Part shown: one piece after another, positions 24,245 through 31,633 of the stretch
How positions within the stretch are numbered: the stretch's first letter is position 1
How the letters are laid out: every line of letters starts with the position of its first letter
Origin: an uncultured Bacteroidales bacterium
Lineage (GTDB): Bacteria > Bacteroidota > Bacteroidia > Bacteroidales > Paludibacteraceae
DNA length: 42,023 nt
NCBI GenBank assembly: GCA_937911935.1
Contig: CALDQH010000008.1
Coordinates: forward strand, 1 to 42,023
Reading direction: 5' to 3'
The notes under the pieces: model-generated
Seen by the model: the letters and a program-made list of their open reading frames with translations, nothing else
Told to the model about the DNA's origin: nothing
The model's database searches: none
Program-made: the position numbers and the translations under genes

Positions 24245-25294
24245 TTACCAGCTATAACTCAAACCTTGGGTAAAGCAGTAAGTAAGGTGGGTCGAATAGG
24301 CTGGAACTTGTCCACCGTCCCACAAAAATTCAAAGCGAGTAACGGCAGAAAGTTTTTTCCAAATGCGGATATTAAGGCCAATTTTGGCGGTAATAAGCGG
24401 AAGAGCCTTTGGATTCATACAGCCTTCAAAGTCGTATTTTTGATGTCTTGCCGCTTCGTCTGTCATAATCACTTCTTCGGGGATAAGTTTTTTGTCTAAT
24501 CTGTATTTGTCGATTTTAGCAAGTAGAGCATCCATGCTGGGATCTTCGTTAAATTGAGGCCATAGGGGTTGTGCAATCATGGCATGTATATTCAAGGCAA
24601 TACGGTCCCATTCTCCCCCAAAGTGTACAGAAGCCATCAAACGTGCGTCCCATTGCATTCGATAGCCAGCAGGGTCTGCACCAACGTATGTTTTTACTTT
24701 CTGTACGTCTTCGTCGTTGCCCAATATGGTAGGCAAGTAGTTGTTGTAAAGGTCTAAGTTGGTGGGTTGTTTGATGACACGCCAATATTGCATACCCGCC
24801 ATTAAACCAACACTGGGTTCTACAAACATGTTAGGATGCTCGCGCAAAGGTTGCCAAGTAATGCTGGTACCAAGCATGGCGCGGTCGTGCAAATCGCGGC
24901 AATAGTCGTATTGGTAGGTTGCAAAAACAGAAAAGAATTGTTTGGTTTTTTCGCGTTTGTCTTTATCGATGTTAAACTGGAAGAAATCGCCGCCCAAGTA
25001 AAAGAAACCTTTATTACCATTGTCGTAAATATCGGTAGTATTGTATGCCACGTTACCAGCAAATCGTAGTTTGTGCTTGGTAAAAGCATAGATTAACTCG
25101 ACGTTGGCATCTAATTCTACCTTAAAATTGTCGGTTTGTTCCACTTTTAAGAGTGCTTCGGCAGTACCATGTAGCTTGTTTACTTTTACCGAGTCCAACA
25201 AGGTCTTAGTGGCAAGGTAACTTTGTGCAGTTGCTGTGCCAATGGATAGAACGCTTCCTATAAGCCAAATGGCGAAGATTTTTTTTACATTCAT
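24245..25294 (-). CDS. outer-membrane beta-barrel protein of unknown function
   Basis: This 349-aa exported protein is not one I recognise. It has a signal peptide (MNVKKIFAIWLIGSVLSIGTATA, cleavage before QSYLA). The rest alternates amphipathic strands with loops, for example FKVELDANVELIYAFTKHKLRFAGNVAYN, FFSVFATYQYDYCRDLHDRAMLG, WDARLMASVHFGGEWDRIALNIHAM and LSAVTRFEFLWDGGQVPAYSTHLTYCF. It ends in an aromatic residue (GLSYSW). This pattern suggests an outer-membrane barrel of about 12-14 strands. The gene is monocistronic with its own terminator and is divergent from the alpha-amylase gene across a region holding a 16-bp palindrome. Shared regulation with starch degradation is possible but is inference. 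Confidence 0.78.
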   Translation of the reverse strand: MNVKKIFAIWLIGSVLSIGTATAQSYLATKTLLDSVKVNKLHGTAEALLKVEQTDNFKVELDANVELIYAFTKHKLRFAGNVAYNTTDIYDNGNKGFFYLGGDFFQFNIDKDKREKTKQFFSVFATYQYDYCRDLHDRAMLGTSITWQPLREHPNMFVEPSVGLMAGMQYWRVIKQPTNLDLYNNYLPTILGNDEDVQKVKTYVGADPAGYRMQWDARLMASVHFGGEWDRIALNIHAMIAQPLWPQFNEDPSMDALLAKIDKYRLDKKLIPEEVIMTDEAARHQKYDFEGCMNPKALPLITAKIGLNIRIWKKLSAVTRFEFLWDGGQVPAYSTHLTYCFTQGLSYSW

Positions 25295-25318
25295 GTTAAA
25301 AAGTACAAAAGATTTTTT

Positions 25319-25326
25319 TATATTTG
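25319..25326 (+). promoter_or_regulatory. possible -7 box for the alpha-amylase gene
   Basis: TATATTTG matches TAnnTTTG but lies 146 nt before the ATG at 25473. If it is used, the leader would contain the 25405-25420 palindrome. No -33 element is seen. Confidence 0.35.
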
Positions 25327-25367
25327 CAGGATATACCTTAGCAAGTTTAGGTTTTGGTTTAGGACTG

Positions 25368-25397
25368 CAAAAGTACTAAAAAATATACCTTTTCAAA
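25368..25397 (-). promoter_or_regulatory. promoter of the 349-aa outer-membrane protein gene
   Basis: TACTTTTG (minus, 25368-25375) is preceded by TTTG (minus, 25394-25397) at 18 bp spacing, close to the Bacteroidetes -33/-7 layout. Confidence 0.5.
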
Positions 25398-25404
25398 CTG
25401 TTAA

Positions 25405-25420
25405 AATGCTAATTAGCATT
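25405..25420. promoter_or_regulatory. 16-bp perfect palindrome, possible operator
   Basis: AATGCTAATTAGCATT is a perfect palindrome in the divergent region between the outer-membrane protein and alpha-amylase genes. It lies just upstream of the -33 element of the former and 52 bp before the amylase ATG. No T-run follows, so a terminator is unlikely. Confidence 0.4.
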
Positions 25421-25472
25421 AAAAAAAACAAAAACCTTTCAAATACCTAATAACCTGAAACTCAAATGTAAT

Positions 25473-28136
25473 ATGAAGAAATTTCTACTCCTTTGTATGG
25501 CACTTTGCCTGCAATGGTTTGCAGTAGCTCCAGCGCAAGCCGCCGACCCCGAAAAGAGAATTGTACTGCAAGCTTTTTGGTGGGATTATTGGAACAGCAA
25601 CTTCCCCGATTCTTATGCAAATTATTTAACCGAACTCGCTCCTCGTTTGCGCGATGCGGGTATCAATGCCGTTTGGGTGCCACCATTTGTTAAAAATACA
25701 GGTACCAACTCGGTTGGATATTCTCCATTCGACTTTTACGATTTAGGCGATAAATACCAAAAAGGCAGTGTAACCACTCGTTTTGGAACCAAAGACGATG
25801 TGCTTCGTATGATTGCCATAATGCACGCCAATGGTATTGAAGTAATTGCTGATGCTGTGCTTAACCATACCGTAGGTGCTGGTGGCGAAAACGGAGGCGC
25901 TGGTGGTGAAGACCCCAATGCATGGGATGACAAATGGAAAAACTTCCGTTACGTTTGCTACGAGACTCCTTTTAAAGATGGAGGTCAAGAAGATTATTGG
26001 AACCGTAAAGGTCGTTGGCCCAAAAATTGGCAAAACTTCCATGCCAATGAAGCGCACATGAAAAATGATGATGAGTGGACAGCAGGACACTGGGGCCCAG
26101 ATAACTGCTTCTATGAAGGTGCATACGGACAAAGTTCTAATGTAAAGGGCTATAACCCAGTGCAAAGCAAAAACTACATGCGCGACCAAGCTCGTGAATG
26201 GATCATGTGGTTCAAAAAACAAACCGCCGTTGATGGGTTCCGTTGGGATGCCGTAAAACACTTCCCCGATTGGGCACAACAAGACTTTTTGTACAACGTA
26301 AAATACGGCATGTCCGATTGGTGTAATGGTGGTCAGTCTATGTTTAGTGTAGGCGAATTTATTGGTAGCAAAAACGAAATTGACAACTATTGTATGGCAG
26401 TGCAACGTGCCAACGGTGGTAGTGAATTTGCTATGGGAGCATACGATGTGCCCCTTCGCGGTGCTATCAAAAATGGCGTTATAGATGGTGGCGGTTATGG
26501 TAATTTAGGAGCTGTTGTGGGCGAACAAATTGGCATGCGTTACAACGATTACGGCGACGGTCAACGCGTGCATCGCTCGCTTAACTACATCAATAGCCAC
26601 GACACGTTCCGTCCTAAAGTTGATGAACAAGGCAATTATAAAGATTGGGATGGCGGACAAGAAATGGGTGGTCATGCCGATCCTTTTAACCAACGCATGG
26701 GTATGGCGTACGCTACCATTATGGCAATGGACGGTAACGTAAGCGTCTTTATGGAAGACCTGTTTAACCTAAGCAATAGCAACCGTTACAACCACATGCC
26801 AGCTGACGAAAAATCGCTTCCGATGCGCAATTACTTGAAGAACCTAATCTGGTGTCACCAAAATTTAGCGTTTAAATATGGCGATTACAAGGTACGTTGG
26901 CAAGACGAGGATTTATTGGTGATAGAACGTGCCGGAAAAGCCATTATTGCTGTTACCGACGATGGCGCCAATGCAAAAGACGTTTGGATTGATACCGATT
27001 TTAGAAACGTTCAGTTAAAGGATTATTCAGGTGGTACATCGGGCGAACGTACTGCATGGGGCGATGGTCGTTTTAATGTGCGTGTAACCCCTGCCGATGG
27101 CAAAGGAGGTTTGGGATATGCCGTTTGGGCACCTATCTACGAATCTAACTACAAACCCTATCGCAACAAAGTAACCACCCAAGAATGGGAAATGGCAGAC
27201 GACTTGGGCGATAGCCACTGTAACTCATTGGGTCAGGGCGGTGCGCTTCCTGCAAAATCGTGCGAGCAACGTTTGGTTGGAAAAATTTACGTAGAAAAAG
27301 GCAAAAAAATTAGCTATAACGTATATCAAGAAAAAACAGGAAACGATGTAACCTTTGCTCTTTACGATTTAGATGGCAATCAATTGCACAAGAAAAACAG
27401 CACCAAAACCGTTACAGGTAGTTATACACCCACCAAAACAGGTTGGGTTGCTATGAAAGTTTGGAATACGGTTAATACCAATGCAGGACAAAAATGCTGG
27501 GTAAATGTAGCTTATCAAGCACCAGCAACCGTAACAGGAACCATGAGCGACCGTGCCGATACACGTGCCAGCATCTGGACTGGTAATGCGGGTACCTCTA
27601 CCTGGACCGATTGTGGTAACTGGGAACAAGGCAAAGTGCCCAATGCATCATCGATAGTTGTTATTCCCGATAACGGCGATGTTAAACCTGTGGTAACAGG
27701 CGATGTGACCATTGCTAAACTGATTATTGAAAAAGGTAAAGGAAACGCTGAGGCGCCAGATGTAAAAGTAAATGGCAAATTAACCGTAACCTCGTCCGAA
27801 TGTAAAAACGGAACCGCTTTTGTCTGCGGTAAAGGCAAAATCAAATTGGGCTCACAAACAGGCGAATTTGATACTTGTCCACCCGTTGTAACCGATGTAT
27901 ATCAAGAATATTATGCAGATTTGTCAATATTCCCCAATCCAGCTACATCTGTATTGTACATTCAATCGGGCGAATTGCCTGTAGGCGATGCCTATATTTA
28001 CAACATCAGTGGCAAGTTGTGTAAGACCGTAACACTACAAGGCAAAGAAATAACCGAAGTAGAAGTGGCAGATTTGCCTGCAGGTGTGTATATCTTACGC
28101 CTCGAATCACAAACCCTCCGTTTTATTAAGAAGTAA
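25473..28136 (+). CDS. secreted alpha-amylase (GH13) with T9SS sorting domain
   Basis: This 887-aa enzyme hydrolyses alpha-1,4-glucan links. It has a signal peptide (MKKFLLLCMALCLQWFAVAPAQA) and a GH13 barrel at about 28-480. Conserved regions are DAVLNH (127-132), GFRWDAVKH with nucleophile D259, SVGEFIG with acid/base E295, and YINSHD with D377. A C-terminal amylase beta domain and a beta-sandwich (about 570-700) follow. Next comes a WTGNAGTSTWTDCGNWEQG repeat-type domain (about 705-800) of the sort common in T9SS cargo, and last a type A sorting domain starting at IFPNPATSVLYIQ (about 815-887). It should be exported by the T9SS, whose PorU and PorV are encoded in this window. It starts 178 bp from the divergent outer-membrane protein gene. 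Confidence 0.95.
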   Translation: MKKFLLLCMALCLQWFAVAPAQAADPEKRIVLQAFWWDYWNSNFPDSYANYLTELAPRLRDAGINAVWVPPFVKNTGTNSVGYSPFDFYDLGDKYQKGSVTTRFGTKDDVLRMIAIMHANGIEVIADAVLNHTVGAGGENGGAGGEDPNAWDDKWKNFRYVCYETPFKDGGQEDYWNRKGRWPKNWQNFHANEAHMKNDDEWTAGHWGPDNCFYEGAYGQSSNVKGYNPVQSKNYMRDQAREWIMWFKKQTAVDGFRWDAVKHFPDWAQQDFLYNVKYGMSDWCNGGQSMFSVGEFIGSKNEIDNYCMAVQRANGGSEFAMGAYDVPLRGAIKNGVIDGGGYGNLGAVVGEQIGMRYNDYGDGQRVHRSLNYINSHDTFRPKVDEQGNYKDWDGGQEMGGHADPFNQRMGMAYATIMAMDGNVSVFMEDLFNLSNSNRYNHMPADEKSLPMRNYLKNLIWCHQNLAFKYGDYKVRWQDEDLLVIERAGKAIIAVTDDGANAKDVWIDTDFRNVQLKDYSGGTSGERTAWGDGRFNVRVTPADGKGGLGYAVWAPIYESNYKPYRNKVTTQEWEMADDLGDSHCNSLGQGGALPAKSCEQRLVGKIYVEKGKKISYNVYQEKTGNDVTFALYDLDGNQLHKKNSTKTVTGSYTPTKTGWVAMKVWNTVNTNAGQKCWVNVAYQAPATVTGTMSDRADTRASIWTGNAGTSTWTDCGNWEQGKVPNASSIVVIPDNGDVKPVVTGDVTIAKLIIEKGKGNAEAPDVKVNGKLTVTSSECKNGTAFVCGKGKIKLGSQTGEFDTCPPVVTDVYQEYYADLSIFPNPATSVLYIQSGELPVGDAYIYNISGKLCKTVTLQGKEITEVEVADLPAGVYILRLESQTLRFIKK

Positions 28137-28139
28137 GTT

Positions 28140-28257
28140 AAGATAGGAACTAGAGATACGTACTAACGGACAGTCAAAAGGCGACATTGGCTCCCGAAAA
28201 GGGAAGGGGCCCACGAAGTGGGAAGGATCGCCGGTGACTGTCCGTTAGTATTATCTT
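28140..28257. repeat. long inverted-repeat element with branched internal hairpins
   Basis: TACTAACGGACAGTC (28161-28175) and GACTGTCCGTTAGTA (28236-28250) form a perfect 15-bp stem. An outer AAGATA/TATCTT pair lies at 28140-28145 and 28252-28257. Inside, GGCGA (28180-28184) pairs with TCGCC (28228-28232) and encloses two hairpins: CCC-GAAAA-GGG (28193-28203) and CCCAC-GAA-GTGGG (28210-28222). The result is a three-way-junction fold with either strand as template. No T-run follows. It could be a structured RNA, a non-autonomous mobile repeat or an mRNA 3'-end stabiliser; nothing in sequence decides between these. Confidence 0.7.
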
Positions 28258-28331
28258 CTGTTTATATGGTTCAAATTACCGAACAATATTAAAAAAATCG
28301 ATTAACCGATTATTCGGGCTTCGCCCTCATG

Positions 28332-28390
28332 ATTTTGCTCACGCTCGGCATAACAAATAAATTTGTTCAGCTCTCGCTTACTCGCAAAAT
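28332..28390. repeat. imperfect inverted repeat
   Basis: Outer arms ATTTTGC (28332-28338) and GCAAAAT (28384-28390), and inner arms AACAAAT (28362-28368) and ATTTGTT (28371-28377), with partly matching GCTC/GAGC-type sequence between them. A small GGGC-TTC-GCCC hairpin lies just upstream. Such intergenic palindromes are common in Bacteroidetes. Confidence 0.5.
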
Positions 28391-28405
28391 TCACCGATTC
28401 ACCAT

Positions 28406-28436
28406 AAAAAAAAGAGCCATAATGGCTCTTTTTTTT
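28406..28436. terminator. bidirectional terminator at the 3' end of panB
   Basis: GAGCCA (28414-28419) pairs with TGGCTC (28423-28428), with eight A before and eight T after. It lies 1 bp from the panB stop, so it serves panB on the minus strand. Confidence 0.9.
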
Positions 28437-28437
28437 A

Positions 28438-29259
28438 TTAATATTGCTCTTTCTCGTTGGGGAAATCGCCGCTTTTAACGTCCGCCACGTAATTGCCAAC
28501 CGCTTCGGTTATTACGCTGAAAACATCCGCATAGCGACGCAAGAATCGGGGAGAGAAACCTTGTGTAATGCCCAACATATCGTGCATTACCAATACTTGT
28601 CCGTCAACACCACCGCCAGCACCAATGCCGATGATAGGAATTTGTACGCTTTCTGCTACCTTTTGTGCCAACGAAGCAGGAATTTTTTCCAAAACAATGG
28701 CAAAACAGCCCGCTTCTTCTAATAATTTAGCATCGGCAATTAGTTTTTGTGCTTCGCTTTCTTCTTTGGCGCGTACAGCATAAGTTCCGTATTTGTTAAT
28801 GGATTGAGGCATCAATCCCAAGTGTCCCATAACAGGAATGCCCGCCGAAAGAATACGTTGTACCGATTCAATGATCTCTTCGCCACCTTCCATTTTAATA
28901 CAGTCAGCACCTGTTTCTTTCATAATACGGATGGCAGACGACAAAGCTTCTAACGAGTTGCCTTGGTAAGTACCAAAAGGCATGTCGCATACCACCAAAG
29001 CACGTTTCACCGCTTTAGCAACGCTTTTCGCCATAAAAATCATTTCGTCCAAGGTAATGGGTAGGGTGGTCGTATTACCGCACATCACATTCGATGCTGA
29101 GTCGCCCACCAACAAAACATCCACACCTGCTTGGTCTAAAATGGTAGCCATAGAAAAATCGTATGCAGTTAGCATACTGATTTTTTCGCCTCTTTGTTTC
29201 ATTTCCGATAAGCGATGGGTAGTTACCTTACGCATATCGTCACTTTTATGTACAGACAT
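28438..29259 (-). CDS. panB: 3-methyl-2-oxobutanoate hydroxymethyltransferase
   Basis: PanB makes ketopantoate from 2-oxoisovalerate and methylenetetrahydrofolate, the first committed step to pantothenate and coenzyme A. The 273-aa protein has MLTAYDFSMATILDQAGVDVLLVGDSASNVM, the metal-binding VVCDMPFGTYQ, the MKETGADCIKMEGG segment, GIPVMGHLGLMPQSIN, the catalytic VLEKIPASLA, and IIGIGAGGGVDGQVLVMHDMLG. It stands alone, with a TACCTTTG promoter box 26 nt upstream and a terminator immediately after the stop. A six-copy heptamer repeat lies just upstream of the promoter box. coaBC, a later step of the pathway, is in the 34-35 kb operon. Confidence 0.97.
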   Translation of the reverse strand: MSVHKSDDMRKVTTHRLSEMKQRGEKISMLTAYDFSMATILDQAGVDVLLVGDSASNVMCGNTTTLPITLDEMIFMAKSVAKAVKRALVVCDMPFGTYQGNSLEALSSAIRIMKETGADCIKMEGGEEIIESVQRILSAGIPVMGHLGLMPQSINKYGTYAVRAKEESEAQKLIADAKLLEEAGCFAIVLEKIPASLAQKVAESVQIPIIGIGAGGGVDGQVLVMHDMLGITQGFSPRFLRRYADVFSVITEAVGNYVADVKSGDFPNEKEQY

Positions 29260-29285
29260 TTCTTTATAGTTTAAGTTTCAGGCTG

Positions 29286-29293
29286 CAAAGGTA
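29286..29293 (-). promoter_or_regulatory. -7 box for panB
   Basis: TACCTTTG on the minus strand ends 26 nt before the ATG at 29259. The -33 region lies in a heptamer tandem repeat. Confidence 0.45.
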
Positions 29294-29301
29294 ATAAAGA
29301 A

Positions 29302-29343
29302 AATGAGAATTGAGAAATGAGAAAGGAGAAATGAGAAATGAGG
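29302..29343. repeat. heptamer tandem repeat (AATGAGA), six copies
   Basis: Units in order are AATGAGA, ATTGAGA, AATGAGA, AAGGAGA, AATGAGA and AATGAGG, in exact 7-bp register. The array begins 8 bp upstream of the panB -7 box and covers the -33 position. Confidence 0.85.
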
Positions 29344-29378
29344 ATTAAAAATCTTTCTCCTTTCTCCTTTATCAACTA

Positions 29379-30089
29379 TCAATTAGACAAGTAGTACGTT
29401 ATCGACGAAACCACTCTTACGCGTTTGATGTGTGGGGTGTTGCTATCGCGGTTTTCGATGCTAAACGAACCCTGGCTGGCACGTTTGATTTTACCCAATT
29501 CGCTGTCAGAGTCTTTGGCAAATTTTTCGGCAGTTTCGCGTGCATTCTTGGTGGCTTCCTCTACCATCGATGGCTTGAGCTCGTTCAATCCCTCAAACTT
29601 AAATTCGGTAGGATTCTCCCAATTTTCTGATGCGTTTATAACAATGCCATCTTTGATAAGTTCGGCTTGTTCTTTCATAAGGGCGATTACTTTATCGACA
29701 TCGCCAGTACAAACAGTAATGACACTTTTGCACACGTAACGGTACATGCGGTCGTTGCCGTATTCGTTGGCAAACTTATCCGAGATATTGGGTGCAGACA
29801 CCGAAATTTCGCTTTCTTCGATACCCCCTTTTTTTAGAAAGTCCAACACTTTTTTGTTTTTGGCATCCACTTGGGTGTACACACTGTTCAAATCGTCGCC
29901 CATTACTTTATACACGATGGGCCAAATTACTTTGTCGGCTTTCACTTCTTTTTCGCACAATCCTTTTACGTCAACCGTACGGGTGTACGACATGTATTTG
30001 TTTACAGCTACAGGAATCATGATTCCCATCACGATCAGACCTATCATTACGCTAAGCCCTGCATAAAATTTACCTTTATCCATAATCAT
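29379..30089 (-). CDS. SIMPL-domain (DUF541) protein
   Basis: This 236-aa protein has one N-terminal membrane anchor (FYAGLSVMIGLIVMGIMIPVAV, about 7-28), followed by an extracytoplasmic SIMPL/DUF541 domain. Recognisable segments are RTVDVKGLCEKEVKADKVIWPIVYKV, KKVLDFLKKGGIEESEISVSAPNISDK, and EATKNARETAEKFAKDSDSELGKI. The family forms periplasmic or surface oligomers of unknown function. A second ATG two codons in (30083) is equally possible. A TACATTTG box lies 24 nt upstream. panB lies 119 bp downstream on the same strand but seems to have its own promoter. Confidence 0.9.
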   Translation of the reverse strand: MIMDKGKFYAGLSVMIGLIVMGIMIPVAVNKYMSYTRTVDVKGLCEKEVKADKVIWPIVYKVMGDDLNSVYTQVDAKNKKVLDFLKKGGIEESEISVSAPNISDKFANEYGNDRMYRYVCKSVITVCTGDVDKVIALMKEQAELIKDGIVINASENWENPTEFKFEGLNELKPSMVEEATKNARETAEKFAKDSDSELGKIKRASQGSFSIENRDSNTPHIKRVRVVSSITYYLSN

Positions 30090-30113
30090 TTAGTTTTAAC
30101 TACTTTGTTAGGG

Positions 30114-30121
30114 CAAATGTA
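30114..30121 (-). promoter_or_regulatory. -7 box for the SIMPL-domain gene
   Basis: TACATTTG on the minus strand ends 24 nt before the ATG at 30089. Confidence 0.45.
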
Positions 30122-30202
30122 GTATAAAATTTAACGGCAATGCCTAAAGCATGAGTTTTTTAGGTTTTATTTCACTTTGTTTTTTCTCTTTTACACAAAA
30201 CA

Positions 30203-30234
30203 TTTGGAAAACAAGGGTGCATCACTTATTTTTG
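30203..30234 (+). promoter_or_regulatory. promoter of the small acidic protein/GT2 pair
   Basis: TTTG at 30203-30206 and TATTTTTG at 30227-30234 are separated by 20 bp, a full -33/-7 match. The -7 box ends 17 nt before the ATG at 30252. Confidence 0.6.
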
Positions 30235-30251
30235 TAATAAAATAGAAAACC

Positions 30252-30584
30252 ATGAATACCCAAAACGATACAAGTTGTTTGGAATACGATGACGACGCAG
30301 CCATTGTGTTCATTATGAAAAGATTACCAGAGGAATTGAAATCGATTATTGACGAAGACGATGTTCAATACCTTTTGGATGTAATGTACGAATATTACGA
30401 AAGCAATAACCTTTTGGACGAGGAAACCGACGAAACCGTCGAAATTGCCGAAGAAGATTTGTTACAATACATTTTGGTAACTGCTAAAAAGGACGGCATG
30501 GATGCCGCTAAATTTACAGCCGAAACCGTTCAAACCTTATTGGATATCGAATACGAATATTCCAAATCGTTGGGCGTGTATTAA
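30252..30584 (+). CDS. conserved small acidic protein, function unknown
   Basis: This 110-aa protein has no motif I recognise. It is strongly acidic (for example SIIDEDDVQYLLDVMYEYYE and LDEETDETVEIAEEDLLQYI), probably all helical, and has no signal peptide, so it is likely cytoplasmic. A full -33/-7 promoter ends 17 nt before the ATG, which supports it as a real gene. The glycosyltransferase gene begins 14 bp after the stop, so the two are co-transcribed. Nothing in sequence tells whether it acts with the glycosyltransferase. Confidence 0.8.
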   Translation: MNTQNDTSCLEYDDDAAIVFIMKRLPEELKSIIDEDDVQYLLDVMYEYYESNNLLDEETDETVEIAEEDLLQYILVTAKKDGMDAAKFTAETVQTLLDIEYEYSKSLGVY

Positions 30585-30598
30585 GCCGTTGTTTCTGC

Positions 30599-31633
30599 AT
30601 GAAACAAGTCAGCGTAATCTTACTAAACTACAATGGGCAGAAACATTTAAAAAAGTTTTTGCCCTCGGTGGTACAATACACCCCCGAATATTTAGCCGAT
30701 GTGATCGTGGCAGATAATGCTTCGAGCGATGATTCCTTGTCGTGGCTCCAGGCTAATTATCCCCAAGTTAAAACCATGAAGTTCGAAAAAAATTATGGTT
30801 TTGCAGACGGATATAACATTGCCATTGGTCGTGTCAAAACCCCCTTTGTTGTTTTGTTGAATACGGATGTAGAAGTAACCAAAGGTTGGTTGCTTCCGAT
30901 GTTGCGTTATTTTGAGCAAAACTCCAAAGTAGTGGCTTTACAACCCAAAATCCTGCAATACAAAAAGAAAACCCATTTTGAATATGCCGGTGCCTGCGGC
31001 GGATTTATGGATATTTTTGGTTATCCGTTTTGTCGTGGACGTGTTTTTGATACACTCGAAAAAGATAAAGGGCAGTATGATACTCCTTGCAAGGTGTTCT
31101 GGGCATCGGGTGCTTGTTTGATGGTTCGCCGAGTGGATTTTGTTGATTACGGTGGTTTTGACGAAAACTTTTTTGCGCATCAAGAAGAAATTGACCTATG
31201 TTGGCGTATCAATGCACGTGGTAGAGAAGTGGCGGTAGTGCCAGCCTCGGTGGTCTATCATTTAGGTGGTGGAACACTTTCGATGCAAGATGCCCGAAAA
31301 ACCTATCTCAACTTTAGAAACAATCACTTCTTACTGTATAAAAACCTATCCTTGGGTAGGTGGATGCTGTTGAGTTTCTTCCGATTCTTTTTGGACTACT
31401 TGGCTGCCTTGGCTTTTGTACTACGTGGTAAGTGGAAAGATGCTAAAGCAGTAGTCAAAGCACGCATAGATTTCTTGCGCATGAAATCAAAAGTTCGTCC
31501 TTTGCGCAAAAAGAACATGGAGCACACCATTTGCCCACGCATACCTTTGGTATATCATGGTTCGTTGTTGCTGAATTATCACTTCCTAAAGAAACGTACC
31601 TTTGCTCAACTGTTGCCTAAAAGCAAGTCTTGA
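30599..31633 (+). CDS. glycosyltransferase family 2 (rhamnosyltransferase-like)
   Basis: This GT-A fold transferase probably adds a sugar to a surface polysaccharide from a nucleotide-sugar donor. The 344-aa protein has SVILLNYNGQKHLKKFLPSV, VADNASSDDSL, KNYGFADGYNIAI, the DxD-type LLNTDVEV, a VFWASGACLMVRR segment, and GGFDENFFAHQEEIDLCWRI, which contains the likely catalytic base region. A hydrophobic and basic C-terminal part (about 255-344) could associate with the inner membrane. This layout is like WbbL-type rhamnosyltransferases. The donor and acceptor are unknown. Its 3' end overlaps recN on the other strand by 28 bp, so there is no terminator between them. Confidence 0.9.
   Translation: MKQVSVILLNYNGQKHLKKFLPSVVQYTPEYLADVIVADNASSDDSLSWLQANYPQVKTMKFEKNYGFADGYNIAIGRVKTPFVVLLNTDVEVTKGWLLPMLRYFEQNSKVVALQPKILQYKKKTHFEYAGACGGFMDIFGYPFCRGRVFDTLEKDKGQYDTPCKVFWASGACLMVRRVDFVDYGGFDENFFAHQEEIDLCWRINARGREVAVVPASVVYHLGGGTLSMQDARKTYLNFRNNHFLLYKNLSLGRWMLLSFFRFFLDYLAALAFVLRGKWKDAKAVVKARIDFLRMKSKVRPLRKKNMEHTICPRIPLVYHGSLLLNYHFLKKRTFAQLLPKSKS

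Larger units (their letters stand above)
28137..28437. other. 301-bp gene-free region with folded elements and terminator
   Basis: No coding sequence is supported. It holds a long structured inverted-repeat element (28140-28257), an A/T-rich stretch, a second imperfect inverted repeat (28332-28390) and a bidirectional terminator (28406-28436). The amylase gene has no simple terminator of its own, so the first folded element may serve as its 3' end. Confidence 0.7.

Noticed and set aside
25743..26405. 220-residue open frame on the minus strand inside the alpha-amylase gene
   Set aside because: It is antisense to the catalytic domain, whose motifs are all intact, and its translation has no recognisable domain or promoter. 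It is a shadow frame caused by codon bias.
28161..28250. Integron attC-like recombination site
   Set aside because: Long paired arms suggested attC, but the ends do not fit the RYYYAAC and GTTRRRY core boxes, and no integron integrase or cassette is nearby.
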